This document shows, piece by piece, positions 48,101 to 59,390 of a DNA stretch of 64,000 nt; positions within the stretch are counted from its first letter, which is position 1; each line of letters starts with the position of its first letter. The position numbers and the translations under genes are program-made. Origin of the DNA: Crotalaria pallida. Lineage: Eukaryota > Streptophyta > Magnoliopsida > Fabales > Fabaceae. The stretch is from assembly GCA_037953625.1 (NCBI GenBank), contig CM075649.1:121765290-121829289 (forward strand), given 5' to 3'. The notes under the pieces are model-generated. The model was not told where the DNA came from, made no database searches, and was given only the letters and a program-made list of their open reading frames with translations.

Positions 48101-50170
48101 ACCCACACATTAATTAACTTAAACAAGTGAACCCCATATATTAATCAAGTGAACACCACTCTTTAATCAACTTAATCAAGTGAACCTCACATATAAATCA
48201 AGTGAACCCCACACATTAATTAAGTTAAACAAGTGAACCCTACATATTAATCAAGTGAACCCCACATATTAAACAAGTGAACCCCACACAATAATCAAGT
48301 TTAACAAGTGAACCCCACAGATTAATCAAGTGAACCCCACACTTTAATCAACTTAATCAAGTGAATCCCACACATTAATCAACTTAAACAAGTGAACTTC
48401 ACACATTAATCAAGTGAACCCCACACTTTAATAAACTTAATCAAGTGAACCCCACACATTAATCAAGTTCAAAAGTGAACCCCACACTTAAATCAACTTA
48501 AACAAGTGTACCCCACATATTAATCAAGGGAACCCCACACATTAATCAACTTAAACAAGCGAACCCTACATATTAAACAAGTGAACCCCACATATTAATC
48601 AAGTTAAACAAGTGGACACCACACATTAATCAACTGAACCCCACACTTTAATCAACTTAATCAAGTGAAACCCATACATTAATAAACTTAAACAAATGAA
48701 CGCCACATATTAATCAAGTGAATCCCACACTTTAATCAACTTAATCAAGAGAACCCCACATATTAATCAATTTAAACAAGTGAACCCTACATATTAATCA
48801 AGTGAACCCCACACTTTAATCAACTTAATCAGGTGAACCCCACACATTAATCAACTTAAACAAGTGAACCCCACATATTAATCAAGTGAACCCCACATAT
48901 TAATCAAGTGAACCCCACACTTTAATCAACTTAATCAATGAACCCGACACATTAATCAAGTTAAACAAGTGAACCCCACATATTAATCAAGTTAACCCCA
49001 CACTTTAATCAACTTATTCAAGTGAACCCCACACATTAATAAAAGTTAAACAAGTGAACCCCACATATTAATCAAGTGAACCCCATACTTTAATCAACTT
49101 AATCAAGTGAACCCCACACATTAATCAACTTAAAAAAGTGAACCCCACACATTAATCTAGTGAACCCCACACATTAATCAAGTTAAACAAGTGAACCCCA
49201 CAGATTAATCAAGTGAACCCCACACGTTAATCAACTTAATCAAGTGAACCCGACACATTAATCAACTTAAACAAGTGAACCCCACATATTAATCAAGTGA
49301 ACCCCACACTTTAATCAACCTAATCAAGTGAACCCTACACATTAATCAACTTAAAAAAGTGAACCCCACACATTAATCTAGTGAACCCCACACATTAATC
49401 AAGTTAAACAAGTGAACCCCACATATTAATCAAGCGAACCCCACACTTTAATCAACTTAATCAAGTGAACCCCACACATTAATCAAGTTAAACAAGTGAA
49501 CCCCACACTTTAATCAAATTAATCAAGTGAAACTGACACATTAATCAACTTAAACAAGTGAACCCCACATATTAATCAAGTGAACCCCACACTTTAATCA
49601 ACTTAATCAAGTGAACCCACATATTAATCAAGTGAACCCAACACTTTAATCAACTTAATCAAGTGAACCCCACATATTAATCAAGTGAACCCCACAGTTT
49701 AATCAACTTAATCAAGTGAACCCCACATATTAATCAAGTGAACCCCACACTTTAATCAACTTAATCAAGTGAACCCCACACATTAATCAACTTAAACAAG
49801 TGAAACCCACATATTAATCAAGTGAACCCCACACATTAATCAACTTAAACAAGTGAACCCCACATATTAAACAACTGAACCCCACATATTAATCAACGGA
49901 ACCCCACACTTAAATCAACTTAATCAAGTGAAACCCACACATTAATCAACTTAAACAAGTGAACCCCACATATTAATCAAGTGAACCCCACACTTTAATC
50001 AACTTAATCAAGTGAACCCCACACATTAATCAAGTTAAACAAGTGAACCCCACACTTTAATCAACTTAATCTTGTAAACCCCGTACTTAAATTAATTTAC
50101 TCAAGTAAATAAACCCCACAATTTAATCAAATTAGTAATGTGTATCCCAGCCTTTAATCAAGTTAGTCCG
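42129..50170 (+). repeat. minisatellite array, right block
   Basis: Same core as the left block, but with its own variants: AAGCGAACCCTACATATTAAACAAG (near 42491, 43311, 44311, 45624, 47104, 47902 and 48556), CACAGATTAATC, GTGTACCCC and AAAAAAGTGAAACCC. Spacing of the variants is irregular (about 0.65-1.5 kb), so it is less strictly organised than the left block. Copies become degenerate after about 50070, as expected at an array edge. Confidence 0.97.
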
Positions 50171-50371
50171 ACTTGTGGTGTGTTGGTCTAGTGGTTAAGG
50201 GAGACTGGGCTTGGTAGGGAGAACAGGTGTTCGATCCCCCACATTACCCACAAGGAGGCTTTCAACCTTAATCTCCCCACCCGGCCGAACCTGACTAGGC
50301 TGGTCCAGAGGAGGTTCCCTCGGGCCAGTGGCATCAAGGCCAGTACCGAACCGGTGGGAAACCAAAAAAAT
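50171..50371 (+). mobile_element. tRNA-derived SINE at the array edge
   Basis: About 200 bp with a box A-like TGGTCTAGTGGTTAAGG near the start and a box B-like GTGTTCGATCC about 40 bp later (pol III promoter). A tRNA-unrelated body and a short A-rich tail (ACCAAAAAAAT) follow. An 11-bp target duplication AAGTTAGTCCG lies at 50160-50170 and 50372-50382. Confidence 0.88.
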
Positions 50372-50382
50372 AAGTTAGTCCG

Positions 50383-51221
50383 GTTAACCCCGCATTTTAC
50401 ACGGGCGTTGCACGGGCGTAGGTATTATTTGAAATCAATTCCCAAATCCCCACTCAGTCTCCCCTATACTATCTATCTCCCTCCTCTATCGTGATTTCGC
50501 CCCTTCCCCCGCCATTGGTTTCGTTTTCCTCTATCGCGACTCCTCCATCGCCACTCCTGCTCTATCGCGACATCTCCACTGCCTCTTGAAGCTCATCACC
50601 CCCATCGTTCTCTCTTATTCATTCCATCAGGTGTGTCTTTTTGTTTTTCGGTTTTGTTCTTGCGATTGGTTACGCTTTCGTTTTCGTTTTCAATTTCTCC
50701 ATTGTTTGTCTATTCTCAGATTTTTGTTCGTTCATGGTGGTTTTTCGCATGCTTCTTGTTCGCCCCTGTATGATTCTACTTGATTCTAGGGATTTTTGAT
50801 TTTAGGGTTTGTTTTAATTTTCCTGTTTCTGCCTTTCCTTGTTCCTCTGACTATGTTAGGTCCTGTATGTTTATCATTACCCATTCTTCATCGTAGGTAT
50901 TCATGGTTTTGGTATTCAAAGGATTCGACTTTAGTGGTTTTAGTGTTTCTTTTTGTCAGTTCCTTTTAGTTGAATTGCACTCCTCTATGATGCTCAATGT
51001 AAATGTAGGAACTGTTTGGTTTCTGTACTATTGTTACTTATTGTTTCGTAGCATGAATAATTGTTTGATGTTGCTTTTCACCTGATGCTTTTCATCTAGC
51101 ACTACTACTTTCCACCTGTGCTGTTTGATGCTCCATGATATATGTGAAAACTAAATTCCATTTTGGCAATCACTGGATTTCATTATTAGTTTTCAAATTG
51201 ATCCACAAAAAATAAACATTA
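50383..51221. other. promoter/5'-UTR region of the FAR1-OTU gene
   Basis: A CT-rich leader (CTATCTATCTCCCTCCTCTATC, about 50470-50600) and a T-rich, intron-like stretch precede the ATG at 51222. A possible donor follows CATTCCATCAG near 50630. The open frames at 50586-51085 look like translated intron. Confidence 0.4.
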
Positions 51222-52565
51222 ATGGACGGCAAGGACGATGATATGGGTGACGCGCACAACATCAATAACCTTCAACTATAAGCCATTGGATTTCCTGACT
51301 ACGGGACTGCCTTCTACCGTGATGATCCATTTCCCTCCCGTGAGGACCTTGTGACATTTGTTAAAATGGTTGGTGTTCAACAAGGCTTCGTTTTGAAGAT
51401 TAATAGGTCAAATTTAAACAGGATAACAAAGAGGCTAGAGTTTGGATGTGAGAGGGGTGGTGTTTACACGCCTGTTAAGAAGTCAAGGGAGAAACATAAC
51501 CACATCTAAGAAATCGGGATGTCCGTTCAGTATAAAAGCCAGGCCAAGTTCAAATGGGGACCAAAATTGGACATTAGAAGTGATGTGTGGAACACACAAC
51601 CATCTCCCGTACGATTCCCTTTTAGGAAAAACAGTACCGGGGACTCTTAGGAACGAAAACATGGAAAAAGAGTTCGATGACTCATTACGCGAACAACTAA
51701 GGGAACCTTTCCAACCACCCCAGGCTTCCCAATCCTTGCACAAGAAACAAAAATCAACAAGGACTTCATCAAAACAAGGTGAATCAGGTTCTAACTCACA
51801 ACACCATTCGCAGAGGCGCACTCGAAGTAGTACTGGGTTTGTACCACATCATGAGTTGGAGCCTTACATTGAGGAAGTGCATGAAGTTGTCGGCAATGGC
51901 AACTGTGGCTTCCGTGCCATCTCAATGCATCTCCACGGAAGGGAGGATGACCATCATGAAATTCGTATGGACTTGATTAACGAAATGAAAGACCATCGCT
52001 AGTTGTACATTTCCCTTTTGAGAGGAATCAGTGACTATGATGCTATAATGAATGGGCTAAATGTATCTTCTGAAGGCGATGTAGGAAAGGATAAGTGGTT
52101 ACGGTTTCTGCCAATGGGATGCATTATTGCATCCAAGTACAATGTTGTAGTGGTTTCTGTGCCTAGTCTAACTACCAGCGAATGCATCACGTTTCTCCCG
52201 TACCACTCATCGCCTCCTGCGAATATTCGTGTGTGGGCGATTGGACTCAATGCCAACAAGGATCATTTTGTTCAGGTAATTAACTATAAACATTATGACA
52301 ACAATTGACACACACACACACATATATATATATACACATATATATATATATATGTTGCTTTATGTTCCTAATTACTTCAATTTCTTATGCTACACAGGTT
52401 AAGCTACGAAAGGGTTCGCCTTTACCCCCGATGTATCCACTTTGGCATAGACATTTTAACCCAGTAGCAGGACCTTGGAAAGAAGTCATATCTGATAGGC
52501 TAAAATTGTATACCCCTCTATTACCAGAAACAGAAACACAAGGACAAACAATAGTTATTGACTAA
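51222..52565 (+). pseudogene. FAR1 domain + OTU cysteine protease fusion, disrupted
   Basis: From ATG 51222 the frame encodes a FAR1-type N terminus (FPSREDLVTFVKMVGVQQGF). It is broken by TAA at 51279 and a frameshift near 51490, continuing in the 51442 frame with SGCPFSIKA and CGTHNHLPYD, the zinc-finger end of the FAR1 domain. After a Ser/Gln-rich linker comes an OTU domain: VVGNGNCGFRAIS (Cys box), with the His near NKDHFVQ. TAG at 52000-52002 stands before LYISLL, inside the OTU domain. A GT-AG intron (52276-52397) joins in phase to a final exon 52398-52565 (TAA). OTU proteases remove ubiquitin-like modifiers; FAR1/OTU pairings are known from plant MULE-related genes. Three lesions make it a pseudogene. 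Confidence 0.75.
52310..52354 (+). repeat. (CA)n/(TA)n microsatellite in the FAR1-OTU intron
   Basis: Dinucleotide runs lie within the GT-AG intron 52276-52397. They create a spurious start for the open frame 52305-52565. Confidence 0.9.
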
Positions 52566-53182
52566 ACATTTTGCATGTTTAGATTTTGTTGATTTTGGAT
52601 GTTTAGATTTAGTTACATTTTGAATTTTGGATGTTTACCCATGTCAGTGCTTGATTTTGTTGATTTTGGATGTGTAGATTTAGTTACATTTCTTATTGGG
52701 ATGTTTAGCTTTTATAAGCAACTTTGAATGGGAAAACTGAATCATGACAGTGCTTGATTTTGGATGGACAGGTGTTCAGATTTAGTTACAAGAAAATCTT
52801 TGATTTCGATGGACAGGTGCTCAACTTTATTTTGATTTTGGATGTTTAGCTTTAGTTAAATTTCGAATTTGCAATGTTCACTGTTCTGAAATTTTTATGC
52901 ATAAACATGCTGAGACTATACTAAGTACTCTTTCCCCAACACTGGATGCTTTTATCATGTCCAAGGCCCACCTTGGAAACCCAGCCCACTATTACTTTTA
53001 CCAAAGCCTAACCCTTGCTTTCCCCCAACCTTCCTTCCAGCCTCACTTATTCCACAACACGGCAAAACCAACTCCTCTTTCATTCTCAGTCATCATCAAC
53101 ACGCATAACCAGCTGAAAACTACATTTTAACTAGTTGTTATTTTATTAACCCCAAAACCATCTTCATATACTACATCTTCTC
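52566..53182. other. intergenic
   Basis: Repeated short phrases (GATTTTGGATGTTTAGATTTAG in several imperfect copies, 52580-52880) and the 5' flank of the REM-type gene. No gene was seen. Confidence 0.5.
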
Positions 53183-55786
53183 ATGACAACACCAATAACG
53201 AAATTGGTTCCAACAGACATTAGAAGTTTCAACATACACATTTGTGAACACAACCAGGAAGACGAAACTGAGGTTTGTGTCCCCTTCAACTGTTATTCCA
53301 TGTCTTTCTATTTATTATTTCATCTATTTGTGTGCAACTGCTTCTTTAAGACTTCACTGTCTCTTATTAACACCAGAAGCTTCCTACTGAATTTGTCCAA
53401 TGTTTTTGCCAATCTTTACCAAACCCAATCGTTCTGGAGCTACCAACAAAACCAACATGGAAGGTTGAGCTTGACTGTCATGATGGTGACGTGTGACTCA
53501 AAGAGGGATGGAACCAATTTATCTCAGATCTTTCCCTACAACAGAACCATATCTTGACCTTCACCTACACTGACAGATTGGTTTTCATCGTCAAAGCATG
53601 GGAGTATCAGTTCTGCTCCGAAATTCAGTATCCATTTGGTAAGATCTTTGCAAACTTCCTCCGTATGGTTTTTATAACATTTACTTTAGAAAACTACTGA
53701 TTAATCGCCGTCATCCAGAGGGGGAGGAAGACACACCAACTTTCAACATAACCATTAAAGATTACATGATAGAGGCAGATGTTGGAAACCAACAAGAGGC
53801 CTAACAATCGAGTAGAGGGGGGTGAATAGGAGATTGAAGCTAATATGGCAATTTTTCGATTTATTGAAAATTAACCTGATGTTGTTCGGTTTTAAAAGAT
53901 AACACGAGCTTCTTTCCGAGCAGACAAGGTTAAATGATTAACCAATCAGATAAACAAAATGGTTAATCAGTTAACCGAGCTGCTTCAAGGTAGAGCTGGT
54001 TTTTGACTTAAGTTCGAAGAACAACACTCAAAGGGCCGAGCTAAGAAAAATAACAGTTCAAACTTTGATAAATGAAGATTAGCGGAATTAACGTTATGCT
54101 CGGCAGCAACAGAAAAGCAGTAAAGAAAGAACACCAGAGATTTATCCTGGTTCACTCTCACCCTGAGAGCTAGTCCAGTCCCCTCTGAGAACCTTTCAGA
54201 GAGCTTTCACTAAAAATCGATTTTCTGGGTTACAAAGGATTTACAAGAGCCTACCCCTCTAGACCTATCCAGTCAAACGAGTGTACCAAACTCGTGACAA
54301 ACTACCCACAACAAATCGACGACCAAAGAACCTCTTTGGAACCTTTGCAAATCGAAGCTTTCTCGATCAGAGACCAACTTCTCACAACAGCAAATACAAC
54401 GAAGAAGATGATGAAAGTGTATGGCTTCAAGTCGAAACACTCTTCGAATATGATGAAAGATTGAATAACAAGAGTGAGTCAATTCTAGAAGGATTTCACA
54501 GAGAAGAACTGATTCGAACTTAGAGTTAAGATTTGAAAGTTTTAACTCTCTAAGTTCGTATGAAAATCGAATGTTCTTCTTCTCTGTGAGTTTTTGATTT
54601 CTGCTCTGTTTTAAAGTAAAAATGAAAGTTTAAGTTCTGATAAAAAAATGGTTGTAAAAGAAATCAATCTCCTGTTAACATTGAAGACCCCCTCTTTTAT
54701 AGTATCCTCTCTTCTGCAGAGAAAGAGAGAAAGAGAGCTGTACTGAGATGGGGTTTCCAACGGTAACATTTAGACAGCAGAGCAGTGATGGTGACAGTTC
54801 ACCAACCTTTGATTTAAACTCATTTTGAATTTCAAACTTGTCAGAGCATAGAAGCTAACCTAGGACTTCTACCCAGACTCAACGGTAATAAAAAGTACGG
54901 AACAGTTGAGCAGAGTCCAAAGGTTGAAGACGATGAACAGAGATTGCCGAGCTTTTGGCTTCGATCGGACTTGGTGTTTCTGAGCTTACTCTGAGCGTCG
55001 ACAAATAGTCAAGTTTAGAACGATCAACCCAAGCTTATTTACTCTATCAGATGCTGTGGCTGTTTCGAGCTTAATCCGAGCGAATACCGAGCAAATCATC
55101 ATCCGAGCTTACTGCCTTGAAATGAAGTACCGAGCTTGCAAACTTGGATGAACTTTGGCCTTGATCACGGGCCGAGTCAAATCCGAGCTTGAGCTACAAA
55201 AGCTGACTTGATGCAGGCAGCGAAGAACCCTAGTTTTCCGAGCTTCTGCAGAGCCTCTGCCTTTGGCGGAACGCATACGCAAAACAAAGATTCCGAGCCT
55301 CTGCAGAGCTTGTACCTTTAGCTGAACGCTTGCGCTGATAAGTCTGACTTGTCTAATGCTAAGCACAAGCCGAGTCTGTTTATTTGACATTTATTTGACA
55401 TCATCAAAAGTTCTTTGATTCTGCATTGTGAGGCTACAGCAGACTCCTTGGTATTTTACAATCTACCCATATTTTGTACATGTTACCCATTTCAAAGGTT
55501 CTATGTATTAATATTAATGCATCTTACTTTTCAGCCTTTGCCACGCACTTATTTTCAAGATTACATCAGTTCAAACAAGGAACATGAAGCAATTTTAATC
55601 CACAAAAATAATTGCAAAGCTGTGACAATGTGTTCTCATCCAAAAAAGTCGACGTGTTTTTTAACACACGGGTGGAAGACATTTGCTCTACGTAATGGAA
55701 TCACTGATGATGAAGAATACCATATTAAGGTTTACCGTCACGGTGGTGGGAAAATCATGATGGAATTCCACAAAATTACAATTTGA
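53183..55786 (+). pseudogene. REM-type gene with two B3 domains, nonsense codon and TE insertion
   Basis: Exon 1 is 53183-53272 (ATG, donor GAG|GTTTGT). Exon 2 is 53377-53638 and holds the first B3 domain: KLPTEFVQCF, WKVELDCHDGDV, KEGWNQFISD, HILTFTYTDRLVFIV. An in-frame TGA at 53494 sits where relatives usually have an aromatic residue after V. Exon 3 begins at 53719 and runs into an insertion. The frame resumes after it at about 55411 (donor TTG|GTATTT). The last exon, 55535-55786, holds the second B3 domain (LPRTYFQDYI, LTHGWKTFALRNGI, YHIKVYRHGGGKIM) with TGA at 55784. Splice phases agree throughout. REM proteins are plant DNA-binding factors of reproductive meristems. This copy is probably inactive. 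Confidence 0.7.
53805..55407. mobile_element. ~1.6-kb insertion in the REM-type gene, probable non-autonomous retroelement
   Basis: It begins near ACAATCGAGTAGAGGGGGGTG and ends near TTATTTGACATCATCAAAAG. It lacks any coding domain and has repeated GCCGAGCTT/CCGAGCTT phrases throughout (54960-55380). Exon-like sequence on both sides belongs to one gene, which supports insertion. Termini and target duplication were not resolved, so the class is open. Confidence 0.5.
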
Positions 55787-56481
55787 CACCTCTTATTTCA
55801 TGTAACTTGGTCTGTTGATGACATTTTTGTGGTGGATAGAAGCCACATTCTATGTACAGTGACTACTTGTTATTACTAGTGATGTTTGTGATTAAGTTAA
55901 ATTTCTGTGTAGAACCAAGTTATATGTTTCATAATTTTGCTACCCTCATCAATATTCAAATTACATAATACTATATTATTTAGACAAAGAAGTTCCGATT
56001 TATTTCATAAGTAAACAAATATAAATATTAAACTCCGATTTATTTCATTAATAAACAAATATGAATATTAAACTCATTTACCAAGCTTACTCCTCTATTA
56101 TTTTTTTCTGACAACAGAGTAACACATTCAACTCCAACCTATGCTTTCATCTCCAAAACATCTGCTTATTATTATAAAATCAGTTATGCCTATCACATTA
56201 ACTCACCATTTATGAAACGGATTGATTGATTACTACAAGAATATACAAAATGTAAAAAAAAAATTATTCATAAGGCATGGAAATCTTATCTTCAATTATT
56301 TAACTGCCACATTTACATAAACATACCAACAAACAAACACTGCATCACAGCACTGGCAATTTTAGTTTTTCACATAACCACACTCATAGACGTTTACATT
56401 ATTCATAATAAAGCTACCGAGTACTACACAAACGACATGAAGACAGATGCCCACGTTGCTGCCAACATCAGTGCAAATCCA

Positions 56482-56967
56482 TTACTCTTTATTGTCATCA
56501 CAACTTTCAATTTCATTCTCACCATCAGTGTATCCCTTAATGTCAACAACATCTGGTGAAGCAATATCAACCCGGAACCTTGAGAATCCCAGATATTTGA
56601 GGATGACACAGTCATTGTCTTTCAATTTGAATACATCCCTGAATTCCTTCCATCCACCCACGATTGCCCCCCATTCTCCAGTTGTTGGGTTTTCATGATA
56701 TTGCAGACGACTTGTTTTCCCATCTACAGAATAAACCGTCCACACAGCCCCAAGTTGATTGCGAAACTGCTGAACAAACTCCATTGGTAGTTCAAACGTA
56801 GTCTGCACATACATACAAATTTGTTATTGCATTCTCGACTCAAATTAAACAACTACAAACACAAAAAAAAAACAAGGCAACTCTCTTGCTTTCATCTTGG
56901 AAGCAACATTTCTCACAGATAATCGATACAAAACTGGCTTACTGAAAACATCTGCAAGCTGGTCCAT
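56482..56967 (-). CDS. second small single-B3-domain protein
   Basis: Exon 2 (56802-56482; acceptor TATGTGCAG) encodes a B3 domain: FELPMEFVQQFRNQLGAVW, KTSRLQYHENP, GGWKEFRDVF, NDCVILKYLGFSRFRVDI, then an acidic tail. Exon 1 (ATG 56967; MDQLADVFSKPVLYRLSVRN) aligns with exon 1 of the gene at 13467-13944. At the position of that gene's donor (AAG|GT) this copy has AAG|AT. An upstream AAT|GTTGCT is an in-phase alternative. The gene is thus either spliced at a weaker site or damaged. It is a dispersed paralogue of the first mini-B3 gene. Confidence 0.6.
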
Positions 56968-58290
56968 TTTTCTGGAAATGGCACTCATGTACAACAATGA
57001 AAGGTCAGAGCTCATGAAATAAAAAAGAACAATAACCAAACAAGAGAAGGAAAACCGAAGTAATTTACCAATTACCTCAGACAGTAGTAATATTAGACAA
57101 GAGTGCTACCTCAAGAGATGTGAATGTTCAATGGGAGACAGGCACTTTAAATAGACTCTAATTGACAAATAGAGGTCATGCATTCTCTGTTCGGTCTTTT
57201 CCGTTACAGTAGATGGATGTGAATGTTTCAAGCACATGGGACGAACATTACAACCAATGGACAATGTTCTCCACTCTGATAGATTTGAGCCAACCCTTGC
57301 CTCTTTTAGTATGCACATTAAAGTGATGCAACCCATGCATTTAACATCCATAACATATTCTTATAATCTAATGTCTAATTATCTCAATAAAACAAAGCAT
57401 TAGTTCATGGCTCATTCCAATGTAAGTATGTAACTAACAAACATTTTGGTATAGACGGACAATAACACACCAATACTTGCAAAAAATTACATAAAAAAAG
57501 GAAATGGGAAAAATTAGAATTAGCAATTCCATTCCACAAAATCAAAGCTATACTCTCAATTCTATAACAGAGGACAACGATGAAAGTGGAATCTATAAAC
57601 ACACCATATTAATTAAATGAAAGGGGAAATTACAAACCCTAATCCAAAATCTTCTCACGAAAAAAGGAAATCGATGTTTCGAGATCTAAATCCACCCACG
57701 TGCACAGCCCTTCAACTCTCCCTTTCAATTTTTTCTACAACTTCAGCGCGGATTTGAGCCACGTGCAGAGCAGAACCACTGATGACGTTGATGGCTACAA
57801 TTTTTTTCATCACGAGGGACACGAGACAACGATTCGTCATGGATCTTCTATGGTATCTGGATGATGATGCTGACGAGTGAGTGCATCTAATGCAACACTC
57901 CACACCATTGTGGGTGACGAGTGACGACAGAGTGAGATGCGATTTTGATAGAGAAAAGAGGGGCTCAGTCGTCACAGTGAGAGAGCGACTGTGACACAGC
58001 AAGGACACGAAGACGATGAACGATGAACACACTCAACCCTAAACAGGGAAGATGATAGATGAAAACATGATAAACCTGGGAAAAATATACACTCAACAAC
58101 ATAATCACCGTTTTAAATTATTATTAGCTTTTTTATTTTTCTTCATATGGGTCAAAAATTACGTTTGCCCAAAAAAATTCCAAAGTTTTCCTTCGTGGCC
58201 CATTCCATATACCGGCCCATCTAACATTTCATCTTTTCATTTTTTTTTAAATCAACAATACATAACCGTATTGTTACCTGTATAAACGTT
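56968..58290. other. 5' flank of the mini-B3 gene, no supported gene
   Basis: Several short minus-strand open frames (57106-58032) lack motifs, splice support or start context. Sequence is otherwise unremarkable. Confidence 0.4.
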
Positions 58291-59390
58291 TGCAGGTTTT
58301 TGATCCGGACCGTCAATTTCGTATTCCGCCGAGATCAATGGCTTACACGCATGGCACCAGCGGTGGTGCCAATTTTTTTGGCACCACATCAAACGTTAAC
58401 GAGGTGACAATCGCCATCAGCCAATGATTGACAATTACGACGATGCTAGAAACAATGCAAACGGAAGACTTTTTCATTCTTGTTTTGGAATGTATGAGGA
58501 GAGAAATTGAGTGTTTAGAGGAGAGGGGATAGCTCTATTTTAGGAAAAATTAGGTTAAGAAAATTAGGGTTTTCTTAATAGGCCTTGGAAGCCCAATGGA
58601 ATATTTACTTTTATTCTTCAATCAAATCTTTCAAATTTTTTAAAATCGTCTCTCAATCTTTTCAATTTGATTATCAATCATTTTCATTAATTTTATTTTC
58701 ACACTCAATCTTTTCAATTAGATTTTATTTTTCTGTCAATCTTTTTCATTAATTTTACTGTAACTCTCAATCTATTTCTTTAAGGGTCTTGCTACTGTCA
58801 AGGTTACTAAAGGTATAAAAATACAATAAATCAACATTATCTTCTCTCTCGAAAATCCAAAATTTACATTTTTCAATACTTATATGTTATACTGGTTGCT
58901 AAACAAGTGCCTTAAGGACATTTGTTAGCATTTGCTTTTCTTTAATTTTTATTTTCACTTTCAATCTTTTCAACTCCATTAATTTTTTTATCTTCACTCT
59001 AAATATTTTCGATTCGGAACAAAATGCTTATAATTAAAATTTTATTCTCAATTAATCCTCAACCTTTTTAATTGATTCTCAAAATTTTGAATTGATTTTC
59101 AAAATTTTCAATGCAATCTTTTTATTTTGAGGGAGACAAAATTAGGTGTTAACAGTTGCCCCTCTTTTCTTGTTTCTTATTAGATATCAAGCAAATTGAG
59201 GTTTGAATGCTATTAGATTAAGGAACAAGTAAAGAAGTGGACAACAATTTTTTTTAAAAAGAAACATACCCGATAAATCCATAAGTTCCTATCAAAGAAA
59301 TACAATTGATAATCTTCAAAACCCTTATGCTAGCAAGCTGTAGTTTTCGATCCTAAGACCAAATCACCATGTAACCCAACATCAATTTTT
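58290..59390. other. T-rich low-complexity stretch, probable TE interior
   Basis: Imperfect recurrences of TCTCAATCTTTTCAATT and TTTTCATTAATTTTA (58620-59110), then a phrase AGGTGTTAACAGTTGCCCC (about 59145) of a type seen near LTR junctions. No gene. Confidence 0.35.

Noticed and set aside
31508..50170. Regular 22-31-bp repeats resembling a CRISPR array
   Set aside because: There are no unique spacers. Units are contiguous and the context is a plant nuclear genome with introns and retrotransposons.
57106..58032. Minus-strand open frames upstream of the second mini-B3 gene
   Set aside because: No motif, no splice continuity to the B3 exons and ordinary composition. Kept only as flank.
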